Below, in pieces: positions 37,273 through 47,254 of a stretch of DNA of 64,000 nucleotides. Position numbers and translations under genes: made by a program. The notes below the pieces were generated by a model that saw only the letters and a program-made list of their open reading frames with translations, did no database searches and was not told where the DNA came from. The stretch comes from Caprella mutica (taxonomy: Eukaryota; Arthropoda; Malacostraca; Amphipoda; Caprellidae): assembly GCA_947561585.1 (NCBI GenBank), contig CANNZV010001192.1:310001-374000 (forward strand), in the 5' to 3' direction. Within the stretch, counting starts at the first letter, position 1, and each line of letters opens with the position of its first letter.

Positions 37273-38586
37273 GGGCTAATCCACACCATCGCTCCGGTCA
37301 CGCTCCGCTCACACTCCAGTCAAGGTCTGGTCCAATATTCTTTAATGCATTTCACGTAGAGCATCCACACTGGCAGTGCCGGTCAGGTCACGCTCCAGTC
37401 ACGCTCCGCTCACGATCCAATCCAAAGATATTTTGACTGGAGCGTGATCGGACCGTGAGCGGAGCGGCACTGCCAGTGTGTATTAGCAACGCTCCAGTCG
37501 CGGTCCAATTTTATTATTGTGTGCTTTTTCCAGAATTTTACTACACATATATATGTCACGCGCATTTGACTCATCTGAAATATCAACCGATTTCGCTGCG
37601 CAATCTATTGATCAATCGTTATTGCAGCCATCAACCAATGGCGCAACCATCTATCGATAGTTGCGCGTTCGAATGATAAGATTACTTTAGCTTATGCATT
37701 TAATTGGCAAATTTTATCGCATAGCTATATTGATTAATAGCGCACCTATCAATCGATTTCTGCTCGTTCGAATGATAGGGAATTTTTTAGTTTATACATT
37801 TAATTGTCTTGATCTTAATGGAAAGATATTGTCTATTTAAACAAGAAAATTGTTATATTTCATAGAGTAACCATCAATCGATTGATGATTACCATATGAA
37901 ATGTAAAAATTAGATATAGAAATTATAGAAATCCATATCAATCGAACTCGCAACAATCGGTTGATGGTTTCCCTATTAAATATACCATTTAGATGCCTAA
38001 ACTAAATACTTTCTTTATTATTCGAACGTGCAGTAATCGATCGTTGGTTGCGCTATCGGTCGATGGCTGCGCTAACGATAGATCAAACAGATTGTGAAGC
38101 GAAATCAGTCGATATTGCTGCAGATCAGTCAAATGCGAGTGACATATATAATACTATACCTTATACCTTAGACTCTAGATTCTTAGATATACAGACAGTT
38201 TTCTCTAGGAGTGATTGTGTTTTCAGTGTTGCATGTTTTCTTTTCTAAAATCATTTTCAATTTTATACAGATATTTTGAAAAGTTCCAATAGTCATTCGA
38301 AAATAATAGAAAAATTTAGTTTTGCCATCTATTAGATGAGGATACAACGAGTAGATATCATTCGCACTTCCTATCTTTTAGCATAGGATGAACTAAGTAT
38401 CTCTTCTTTTTTGTTTTCTCTCATCCTGTTCATCAATTAAGTATTAAGTGTAATGTAATCACTGCAAAATCGACGGGAGCGAGAGCGGACCGTGACCGGA
38501 CCGAACATGTGTATGCACAAGGATGAGACCGGACCGTGACTGGAGCGAGAGCGGAGCGTGACCGGAGCGATGGTGTGGATCAGCCC
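37273..38586. mobile_element. Foldback element with long inverted repeats
   Basis: Left end GGGCTAATCCACACCATCGC and right end (inverse) GGGCTGATCCACACCATCGC match. The inverted similarity continues inwards through GC-rich CTCCGGTCACGCTCC motifs, then again at about 37550-37680 against 38020-38150 (CGCTGCGCAATC, CGTTCGAATGATA). The total is 1314 bp with no transposase. Its right end abuts a mariner-type transposase reading frame at 38587, which it truncates. Flanks CCTGCA and TTAATG show no obvious target duplication, so boundaries may be a few bases off. Confidence 0.75.
37366..37484. repeat. Palindrome within the foldback left arm
   Basis: CACACTGGCAGTGCCG at the left and CGGCACTGCCAGTGTG at the right are perfect inverted copies, with CACGCTCCGCTCACG-type inverted pairs further inwards. 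It looks like a small hairpin element nested in the larger foldback. Confidence 0.65.
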
Positions 38587-38784
38587 TTAATGTCTTTGAT
38601 TTTGGTTGGAGTGCTTGCAGTGCAAGGTCGTCCACAACTGGGTCGATCACCTGTTGTGTCCAGTTCTTGGTAGCGTTTAACAGCATCCCTAACAGTCGAT
38701 TTCGGTGCTTTTAATAGTTTAATAATCTCTGGGTTTGTCTTCCCTCTCGCAGTGTAGCTGAATAATAGCCTCACGTTGACTCAT
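38587..38784 (-). pseudogene. Mariner/Tc1-type transposase N-terminal fragment
   Basis: The minus strand encodes a helix-turn-helix DNA-binding start typical of Tc1/mariner transposases: ARGKTNPEIIKLLKAPKST, then VRDAVKRYQEL, then a GDRPSCGRPCTA hook. An in-frame-looking ATG lies at 38784 (MSQREAII), but a one-base shift separates it from the rest. The frame runs into the foldback element at 38586 and the catalytic part is missing from this locus. In a live element this domain would recognise the terminal inverted repeats. Confidence 0.75.
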
Positions 38785-38789
38785 TTTTA

Positions 38790-39160
38790 CAAGAGACAAT
38801 GAAATTATTTATCAAAATAATTTTAGACCTGGAACATTAAAATAACATCTTTAATTTGCTCTACTCTTTCCTGATGCTTATCATTTATACACATTTATGT
38901 CCCGCAATGACGGTATAAACCATATTTTTTCAAATTTTGTGTTATATAACCATTCGAAAAATGGTTTTCTATTAGTAAAACTTGTGTAACTATGATACAA
39001 TTGAAAATGTGAGTGTGATAATTCTATTTCTGATTTTAATTATTATTTTTGTCCAAACAAATGTATAGAAAGACCCAAAATATTTCTGGCCTCAAACGGA
39101 TTTTTATTCTGTTAAAATACAAGTATTCAGGTATAGTTAGAGGGTGCACCGACAGTTTGA
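38790..39160. other. Short AT-rich spacer
   Basis: Nothing recognisable between the mariner fragment and the next repeat. Confidence 0.4.
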
Positions 39161-39164
39161 CTCA

Positions 39165-39256
39165 GGACAATTGGGCCCTCCGAAAATTGGGCCCCGGACA
39201 ATTGGGCCCCAAGACAATTGGGCCCACGACAAATAGACCCTAAAACAATTAAGCCC
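39165..39256. repeat. GACAATTGGGCCC tandem repeat
   Basis: Five to six units of about 16 bp (GGACAATTGGGCCCC), decaying to ACAATTAAGCCCAG at the right. AATTGGGCCC-type units stand out against the AT-rich surroundings. Confidence 0.85.
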
Positions 39257-39401
39257 AGAAAAAAATTGAACAGAAGACACAAAGAAATGTTACTTTTTTT
39301 TACTAGGGAAGTGACAATATCATCTTTGAAATATGCTTTATATTATCTAAAAATATGTTTATATATTTTTAATGTGATTCATTTACTTGATAAGGTATAT
39401 A

Positions 39402-40846
39402 CACTGCTGATCAATAATATAAGACCGTTTGAAAATTGGATAAAAACTAACATTTTCTAGATAGGGTTGTGAATTTTTAAATATAGGTTGCTGATAACGA
39501 TCTACATAAATGTTCCAAATAAAAAACAATTGCACCATCAACTTTTTCTTGAATCTGCATTTTTATGATATAAGGCGTTTAACACTTGATCATAAACATA
39601 AGACCACATAACTTAAATTAGGATAAATACCAAATAACAAAGAAAATGTCAACAAAATTGGCTTTAATAGTGAGTTCTGCCTCCATTGCTTCTGATTACT
39701 TCAAAAATTCTCTGTGGCATACTGGAAATTAGGGTTTCTAGCAGTGTAAGTGTTCCACAAAGCTCATCATCCACAGTGGCATACTGCTTTCCATTTTTGT
39801 AAACATCCCTTGCCATCCGCCCCCAGAGGTTTTCTATAGGATTCAAGTCCGATGAGCATGCGGGATGCTTCAAAACCCAGACACCACTCTCCTCTAAGAA
39901 GCTTATTGTCCTGCGTTCTCTATGAATTGCAGCATTATCCTGCTGGAAAACCCACCCATCTCCACACAACAATTGTCCTTCGGTCAGCAGATTAGCATTT
40001 TGGTGCATTGTGATGTAACCAGCTGCAGTTTGACGACCATGAACAATCTGCAACTCCATCGTTCCTATGGATGAAAATGCTCCCCACACCATTACGGAGC
40101 CTCCACCCCTGCGCCTGCAGAGTAGATCTCAGGAGGCATTTCTTTGTCATGCCAGTACCTCTGGAAGCCATCTGGACCATCAAGATTAAACTTCTTTTCG
40201 TCTGAGAAGAGGACTTGCATCCTTTTTCCAGTGTCCCACGTTTGGTAATCCTGACTGAATCTCAGACGGTCATGCTTGTGGCGTAACTGTCGTCTAATGG
40301 TTATTGGGCTGCAATCCGCACCTGTAGCCTCCTTAATTTCCCTAGAAGTTAGTCCTCTGTTTTTTTTTTCTTGGTCTACCTGTAGATTTTATCCTTTCCA
40401 TAGTTTTGGGGATCCTATTAGAATTTGAATAAATGCAGTTTTGCTTCTATTCAACTTGTCAGCGATCGCTCGTTGTGACAAACCCAGTTGGTGGAAATCT
40501 AAGATTCTAGCACGCTCAACTTCACTTTTAGTTTAACGCTTTTGGCATTAATTGTGACACCTTTATGCTATGGCTGCTAATTTTAAACTGAGTGAAAAAC
40601 TATGAAATAACCCTAATTTCAGCTTTTTTGCACCATGGTCTTATGTTTATGATCAAGTGTTAAACGCCTTATTTCATAAAAATGCAGATTTAAGATAAAG
40701 TTGATGGTGCAATTGTTTTTTATTTGGAACATTTATGTAGATTGTTAACAACAACCTACATATATTTAAAAATTCACAACCCTATCTACAAAATGTTAGT
40801 TTTTTTATCCAATTTTCAAACGGTCTTTTATTATTGATCAGCAGTG
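39402..40846 (-). mobile_element. Tc1-like transposon with long inverted repeats
   Basis: Ends CACTGCTGATCAATAAT (39402) and its inverse (to 40846) delimit 1445 bp, the usual Tc1 size. The inverted repeats extend about 200 bp, to about 39610 and from about 40635, including ATCAAGTGTTAAACGCCTTA on one side. The flanks do not show a clean TA duplication (TATA at the left, AATT at the right), so the site has mutated. It contains a broken transposase on the minus strand. Confidence 0.88.
39664..40555 (-). pseudogene. Tc1-family transposase, DD34E, frameshifted
   Basis: The enzyme would cut and reinsert its element at TA sites. On the minus strand, remnants of the N-terminal helix-turn-helix (LSQRAIADKLNRSKT, about 40480-40430) are followed by VLFSDEKKFNLDGPDG with the first catalytic Asp (codon 40200-40202). 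From 40092 an intact stretch runs MVWGAFSS ... VFQQDNAAIH ... DLNPIENLWG to a stop near 39661. The second Asp (residue 52 of that stretch) and Glu (residue 87) are separated by 34 residues, the Tc1 signature. A frameshift lies between the first Asp part and MVWGAFSS, more stops lie upstream, and the linker after the DNA-binding domain looks shortened. All three catalytic residues survive but no single frame links them. Confidence 0.9.
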
Positions 40847-40849
40847 AAT

Positions 40850-42840
40850 TAGCAAGCCCCTTATATCACATTTGGATGCTAATCTCATGTTTCAATGTAA
40901 TGAAAATCTTTGAAGTATTTAAATAAGTCGTATTATTTTGAATCATATCATATGGATCCAATGTGTTATGTTCATTGTAAATCGTCTGACACAGACAAAT
41001 ATTTAGTAAAAAATGGGTCAATTTTATGGGTCAAACGTTACATTGAATAGTTGTTTAAACATTTGTTTGGATAAAATGAGATTATGAGAATAAATTTTGT
41101 AATGATAATCCATAAACCTCTTCAATATTTTTAAATTCACATAATAATGCTACTAATTATAAATTCTTTCTATTGGACCATTCGTGATGATCAGTCACAA
41201 ACAAATAGTTTGTTAGCTCACATTAAATACTATATTTTATAATGCTCAATTTATGGTTGCACAAAAAAAATTGTTATTTGGTTTTAGATTGGAAAATTTA
41301 TTGTTTTCGAGAGTCCTTTTGATATTCACTATTGTTTAAATTATATAAACACGACTATAGTACTCATTCTTTATTCTTGCTTATGCATTCATGTAGTGGA
41401 TTTATTAGAAAATATACCAAATTAAATCATATTTATTTTACTGAATTGAATTTACAAGAGAAAGCTGTTCTATAATTTTAAATAATTTTGAAGTAAAAAA
41501 AACGCTGTTCATTTTCTGTTTAAATATAATCACCTGTATTTTCAGTTGAAGGAATATTTGATCACCATGAATTGCTACCGCAGCAATCTGAATATGTTAT
41601 TCCAGTTCGTACTGCTTTACTAAATTGAATCCATTCATAGCTTACCTGATGAATGTATTGACACTGACAAAATTGCATGGAATTATTGCAGTTATTTCGT
41701 TCTTTTGATGAAATGAGAGCACTGCTCAATTGCAAATCATTTTCACTTTAGAAAAAACTAATTCTAGCGTAATTTATTAATTAAATGCTAACTATCTTCC
41801 TTCAGAAATACCAGAATAATTGGGATAAGCTGACAAGTTTCCCTTTGGTTGAAGAAATGTTTCTATGTATATCTCAATAATTCATTCATTGTTAGATTCT
41901 CAAACTATCACCAAAGCAAATGAGTTATGATAGGTAATAATGGATAAATTATTTGAATTCTTGTGATTTATTGACAGAAAATGTACAATGTTTCTATAAA
42001 TCTTGTTTTTATTAACTTGTAAATTATCATGATAAGAAATATTTAATTAATAATAAGTTGGTATACAATGTAAACGACTTAAGAATTATCCATATATTTC
42101 AATCTACTGCCATGATACACAATATGAATTTAAATTAAAAACCCTTATAAAGGAATACTCCGACACTAGTTTCTAAGATCACACTTCGATTTGGAATGAT
42201 TCATTTGGTGCAAATCGATTTTGAATGATTAATTTAATAGTTGCCTCTTTTGAAGTACTCACAATTTATGAAACTTAATCACCATTTAAAAATTGAGGAA
42301 TTTATTTTCAGATAATTTAAATGTAATCCCATAAAATTTCAAATATAAAATCAATAAATTATTAATGGTAATTAATTAATTATCTTTTAAGCTTTTCAAA
42401 TAATTTAAATTAAACAATATATTATTCTCTCATCGTTAAATTATGCATTGGGTCACTGATGTTTTATATCAATGTAAAATTACTATTTGAGATGTCAATA
42501 AAATATATTTGTCAAAATTTTGTAAAATGTATAGTAAATGAATCAATCGATTATATCCCTTTGAATTTTGGAGCGAGCATTGTTTCTTAGTAGCTGTTTC
42601 AAATGAATAAAAAATCCAATTTTCATTTCGTTAAATTTTTTAAAATGGAAACTTTAAGAAGAATAAAAATACAATTTATAATTTAATTCAAAAAAAAAAA
42701 ACACATCAAGTATTGATTTCACACAATTATTACCCCGTAAATTGTTCTAACTATACCATATAATTCATTCATATTGTTGAGAATTTCATATGGACGAATT
42801 AATTGTATATACTCTACTACTATCGTCTTTACGAGTATGC
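40850..42840. other. AT-rich region, no gene
   Basis: Roughly 2 kb with no ORF of note, no inverted repeats noticed, only homopolymer runs (A11-12 near 42690). Confidence 0.4.
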
Positions 42841-42851
42841 CTTCATTCTTG

Positions 42852-43230
42852 TTTTTTTTTTTTTTTGCACCATAAATTTACGTCCCGTGATATCTCCATC
42901 CACATTCCCCGTTGTTTTAAACCTTTATAATTCTGTTCAAGATTTGAGCTCGTGAGTAGACGAATTGAATCAGACAGTTCCAATTTAGCCATCACTGTGT
43001 TCACATCAAAAACTTGCTGCTTAAGTGAGGTGTTTCGCCACAACTTATAATGATGTGCTTCAGCGTGACCTAACCCTATGTCTCGCTGCTAAACCTCTCT
43101 CCCAAGGAGACAGCAAAGGGAGGATGTGCCAAACACCGTGATGTAGCACAAGAACACTGTTCCCGTGCATGATGCTCCTACAGACCAGAACAAGAGAGTT
43201 AGTATACCTACCACGATGCTATGAAGCGGT
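42852..43230 (-). mobile_element. Possible retroposed sequence ending in poly(A)
   Basis: On the minus strand, a comparatively GC-balanced stretch from about 43230 ends at a run of 14 A (plus-strand T at 42852-42865), as a LINE/SINE copy or processed pseudogene would. Within it, 43043-42843 is open (fragment NTVMAKLELSDSIRLLTSSN) and extends in frame upstream to about 43085, and a second frame is open at about 43220-43070. I recognise neither. No target duplication was found. Confidence 0.35.
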
Positions 43231-43272
43231 GTCCGAACTCATCAGTATTATAGGTATAGGTATAGGACTAGT

Positions 43273-44032
43273 AGTATAACTAAATTGATTATTCTTGAGG
43301 TGCATACTAAAGTAGCTCACTGTGGTGATTATGCAACCTTGAAAGAACTGCGGAAACAATATTGGATTATTAACGGTTTTTCTGTTGTTAAGAAGCATCT
43401 TAGGTCTTGTACTCTGTATAGAAGGTTTGATAACCGAACTTATAAAATTAGTCAGTCTCCTTATCGTGAATTTAGATTGAGTGTTAATAATGTACCTTTC
43501 AGAAATATGTTTATTTGACCATCTGGGTCCCTCCAATGTCATTATTAACAATGCATCCTGTAAGATTTATTTGTTGATTTTCTCATGTCTGTGGAGTCGT
43601 GCAATTAATTTGCAAATATGTTTGAATCTTTCCACTTATGAATTTTTACGATTATTCCAATGTCATGTATTTAAGTACGGTGTACCTCAATTTTGCTCTA
43701 GTGACTTGGCTTCATCTATTGTTCAGGGTGCAAGTATATCATCTGACTTTCTTTCAAGACCTGATGTTTCTGATTATTTGTGCAATCATGGTATTAGTCC
43801 TGTGAAATTTTGTCAGTATCCGAAGGGATGTAATGATTTGGAAGGATTAGTGGAATCATGTGTTAAGATGACTAAGCGATTAGTGTATGGAGCTATTAGA
43901 AATAATGCCCTTAATTTTCATAATTTTTCATTCATCGTTGAACGTACCAACAGTTTGGTAAATAAGAGACCAATCGCATTTCGCTCTGCTTTGCGAACTA
44001 ACGATAGCACACACAGAGAACGGTTTTGTTAA
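43273..44032 (+). pseudogene. BEL/Pao retroelement integrase fragment
   Basis: The first frame (43285-43518) carries the integrase zinc-binding H2C2 region: H-x-x-x-x-H-x-G (VHTKVAHCG), TLKELRKQYWIINGF, then CTLYRR. The second frame (43481-44032), one base shifted, carries the catalytic core: FDHLGP with the first Asp, LSTYEFLRLF, SSDLASSIVQGA with the second Asp, and DLEGLVESCVKMTKRLV where the third acidic residue is expected, then NSLVNKRPIAF. These motifs are in the order and spacing of BEL/Pao integrases. The frame breaks near 43500 and the C-terminal end is lost after 44010. Reverse transcriptase is not present upstream; 42850-43230 is unrelated. Confidence 0.85.
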
Positions 44033-44039
44033 ATTTACA

Positions 44040-44760
44040 AAACGTATTTTGTCGATAACATTTGGTTAAGGTAAAAGGAAAATTTTGTTATTTTAACCAT
44101 CAATTGAGTTAAATGAGCAATAAAATATTGTTCAAAGATTTCTTCACTACAACAAAATATTTCTTTAAGTTAACTGTACATTTTTTGTAATGGAATATTG
44201 TTAAGGTTACTAAAAAAGTTTTGTTAATATTAATTTAAATATTGCTATGATAACAATATAATATTGTTAAATGTTTTTTTTATTTATAACAAAATGTTTT
44301 TGTAGTAGTAACTTGCAAAATTTAGTTAAAATATAACATTATTATTTAACAAAATACCTTTGTCTTTATAAATAATAATTTTGCTACAATAATATTATAT
44401 TTTTGTTGATATATTTTCTAGTATCAGTAATGATAATTATCTGCCATTTCTTTTTGTTATTAGGCTTCATATAAATTTTAAGTTACCACAATATGTATTT
44501 ATTGTTCGTACAGAATCAATATACTGTATATATATTTAAATTTAAACGTGTTTCTTGAGTGCTATTTTGTATCGATATTCCCACGTATGTCCCACGCGTG
44601 ATGTCCCTCGTCTGGTTTACGCGGGAAAAAGTTATGCATTGAGTCTTGGGGCAAATCTCAATGGTAAAAATATTGATACATATTGCAGCAAGTTCATTCT
44701 GAAGCCTCGTTTACGTATCATAACTACGTAAGTAATGATACACACTAGTATCATGATTAG
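44040..44760. repeat. Degenerate TTTTGTTAA-rich segment
   Basis: Positions 44040-44420 repeat words such as AAAATATTGTTAA and TTTTGTTAA in both orientations without a fixed period. After 44420 the sequence is plain AT-rich DNA with a few CpG-containing words near 44580. Begins directly where the BEL/Pao frame ends, so it may be an inserted repeat. Confidence 0.5.
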
Positions 44761-44849
44761 AGCTAGGACATTGGGGCACTTAAAAAAGAGCAGTAGTAGC
44801 GGTCAAAACGAGCACTTGTAGCGCTATAAATGTGCAGTAGGAGCGATAG

Positions 44850-44990
44850 AAAAGAGCATTTGGGGCACTTATCGGAGCATTTGGAGCACTCATCGGGGCA
44901 TTTGGGGCACTTATCGGAGCATTTGAAGCACTTATCAGTGCATTCGGGGACAGTTATTTGTGCATTTGAGGCAGTTTTTGGAGTATTTCA
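44850..44990. repeat. 21-bp GGAGCATTTGGGGCACTTATC repeat
   Basis: About six units of 21 bp, period clear at 44858-44945, decaying at both ends (from about 44765). It has no sequence similarity to the 21-bp array at 4.4-7.3 kb. An open frame here (44830-45027, HLSEHL repeats) reflects periodicity. Confidence 0.8.
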
Positions 44991-45009
44991 TGCACCGAAA
45001 GAAAAAGCG

Positions 45010-45437
45010 TGTTACTTATCAAAGTAAGAATTTTAACGAGGTCTTGTTTTTTGAAGAGTTTTTGGATGAAATATAAAAGAATTATCTTTAATTTTTATCG
45101 ATAAATAATTCATTTTGAAAAATCATTATGTAAATATGTAAGGCTCAAAAGTATTGTGCAATACTTGAAAAAACATAAGAAAAAGAACAATAAATGTTGA
45201 AACCAAAACGAACGTATGCAGTACATATAATAATTGGAATCTATATTGAGTCTATAATGTTACAGAAAATTCTAGCATCACATGTTGTTGAAGTTTGGTA
45301 AGAATGTGAAAGTTAACCTTATAGAGCTCTCCTAACATTCTTAAAACTGTTTCTTAATCCAATGTCCTTTCTCAACTACTGCTATCTAACTCCTTAATAT
45401 CTTCTCCTCCTTACAGGAGACATATAAGAAAGCGAGT
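45010..45437. other. Spacer, no gene
   Basis: AT-rich, no structure noticed. Confidence 0.4.
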
Positions 45438-45666
45438 TTAAATATCTGGAGACTGATTGTGCATGCTTTGCAGACTGGCTTCCGCAGGGCTGAGACCTCC
45501 TCCTCCAGTCCTCAACCCCCACCCCCTGGCAGCACCATCCCCTCCATGCCTCCTCCAGAAAACTCCACACCCCATCAATGATCAAGATTCCTTTCACCAA
45601 AGCTCATCACACCACTCATACTCACCCAGTCTGCAAAGCATGCACAATCAGTCTCCAGATATTTAA
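45438..45666. mobile_element. Perfect 41-bp inverted repeat hairpin
   Basis: Positions 45438-45478 and 45626-45666 are exact inverted copies over 41 bp (outer end TTAAATATCTGGAGACTG, inner end GCAGACTGG). They surround a 147-bp C-rich loop whose minus-strand translation loosely resembles decayed LINE sequence. The inner ends carry the CCAGTCTGC terminus used by the miniature family at 49093-49401. Absolute arm identity implies recent formation or ongoing gene conversion. Confidence 0.9.
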
Positions 45667-45828
45667 TTTTTTGGGCAATTTTTCTCCAAAGAATTTCCAA
45701 TTTTTCTCCAAAATGGCCAAAAATCTCAAAATTACATGAAAACATAGGAATTAATTAGAAAATTGTCACCGGATAATTCAGGAAACTAATTTCAAGGCCT
45801 CAATAGTCGCCAGATAAACTTCACAACT

Positions 45829-46096
45829 TCATGCATCTTTTGTAGACTTGATACTCACCACCCCATATCTCTCCCTCACCTCCACCAGCTTAGGACACTC
45901 CAGCAAGAAGTGCTCCAAAGTCTCCTCCTCCACACCACACATCCTACACCCAACATCCCCTCCCCAAAATCTCTCACTCCATCCCAACCTAAGAGAATTT
46001 GTTCTCACTCCGAACAGCAGACTTTCTCCCCTTATTCCCTCCTTCTCTCTGTACTTCTGCTTTCCACCTCCCTTCTCCATCTACTCTCCTCCCACC
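45829..46096 (-). pseudogene. LINE C-terminal CCHC zinc motif
   Basis: Minus strand. It contains SLLFGVRTNSLRLGW, then GCRMCGVEEETLEHFLLECP, the C-x2-C-x8-H-x4-C motif that ends many non-LTR retrotransposon ORF2 proteins. It closes with a stop near 45829. This piece is separated from the preceding one by the 899-bp element, and removing one 11-bp target copy brings the two reading frames together. A poly(A) tail was not identified. Confidence 0.82.
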
Positions 46097-46995
46097 GGTT
46101 CATACAATTACCGGAACGGAACATGAATTAGCGGAACGGACCATGAATTACCGAACGGAGTTGTTTTATTAAGAAGTAGTACTTGTTAAGTCATTTAGGT
46201 ATACATTGTCTCTATTAATTGGGATATTCTCTCCAAACAATTCTGTATATATCCTATATTTACATTAATTTTGCTACGAACACTTCTGAATTAATCCCTA
46301 TATTTACATTAATTTTGCTACAAACAGAATAAGAGATCTCTACAAACACTTTACCAGTTTCTGCAGACTGGGTCACTTAGGTAGTCCGTGATTATGTGAT
46401 TCCGTGTTATAGGTTTAAAATATTTTTGTTTCATTTAATATATTATATACATATATTAATATACATATGTATATGTTTATTAAGTCATGGGTTATCATTA
46501 CTTCAATGAGACAGATAGCAGTTATGAATTTACCTAGGTACTACCTGATTAAATATGAAATAAATTTTATATGTTGCATAAAATTGAAAATCCTGATTAA
46601 TAGAATATCAACACATACTAGTAATGGATACACAAAATAAAACCAAAATACTTCTCATTAAGACTATAATATTGATTGCAGTATTAAAATTACTTTAGTT
46701 CCCCCTTAAAATATTTCTTAACAAGGTTATGCAAAGAAATCAAATTTCAGCATATACTCTTGTAAAGTTTATGACTAGGTTGCAGATGTTAGGTAGCAAA
46801 TATACGAGCAGAAATGGGTATAAAATGGTAAAATATGATATCAATTGGAACATAAATAGACCTAATGTATTCCTAAACGAATTAACAAGGACTATTTCTC
46901 AATAAAACAAATCCGTTCCGGTAATTCATGGTCCATTCCGGTAATTCATGGTCCGTTCCGGTAATTCATGATCCGTTCCGGTAATTGTATGGACC
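46097..46995. mobile_element. 899-bp TIR element with 11-bp target duplication
   Basis: Terminal inverted repeats start GGTTCATACAATTACCGGAA at the left and the inverse of GGTCCATACAATTACCGGAA at the right, one mismatch. CTCCTCCCACC flanks it on both sides (46086-46096 and 46996-47006). The ends include short tandem copies of CCGGTAATTCATGGTCCGTT, at least three at the right. The interior is AT-rich without ORF. An 11-bp duplication is within the range known for Mutator-like elements (usually 8-11 bp), hence a non-autonomous MULE is the best guess. It sits inside the LINE. Confidence 0.88.
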
Positions 46996-46996
46996 C

Positions 46997-47251
46997 TCCT
47001 CCCACCTATCAACTATTCTAAGTATTCTTCCCAATTCCCCGCCATCTAACACCCTCAGGGCCTCCCAGTCCAAACTCACCTCTGCCATATACTCCTAAAT
47101 CTTTCTCATCCATGAATTACCACCATTCCTCTCACCCTCCCAACCATATCCCTCAGTACCTCATTCCCAGTGTTCATTAAGAACCCACCAAACCTAACCT
47201 TCATCATCATATCCCTTGCCAAAGCTGAGCTGACGAGCACCCTACTTCACC
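46997..47251 (-). pseudogene. LINE fragment, post-RT region
   Basis: Minus strand. It resumes with GEVGCSSA, the continuation expected after the ALxGEVG motif, then KVRFGGFLMNTGNEVLRDM, EVSLDWEALRVL and GELGRILRIVDRW, ending at the copy of the 11-bp duplication at 46996-47006. Frameshifts and a stop are present. Confidence 0.75.
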
Positions 47252-47254
47252 CTG

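Noticed and set aside
37233..37436. Arg/Ser-rich open stretch in the foldback left arm
   Set aside because: Produced by CTCCGGTCACGCTCC subrepeats; the inverted counterpart gives an equivalent frame on the other strand (38459-38686).
45829..46131. Two plus-strand Pro/Ser-rich open stretches (45848-46126, 45910-46131)
   Set aside because: They are antisense shadows of the LINE zinc-motif frame on the minus strand.
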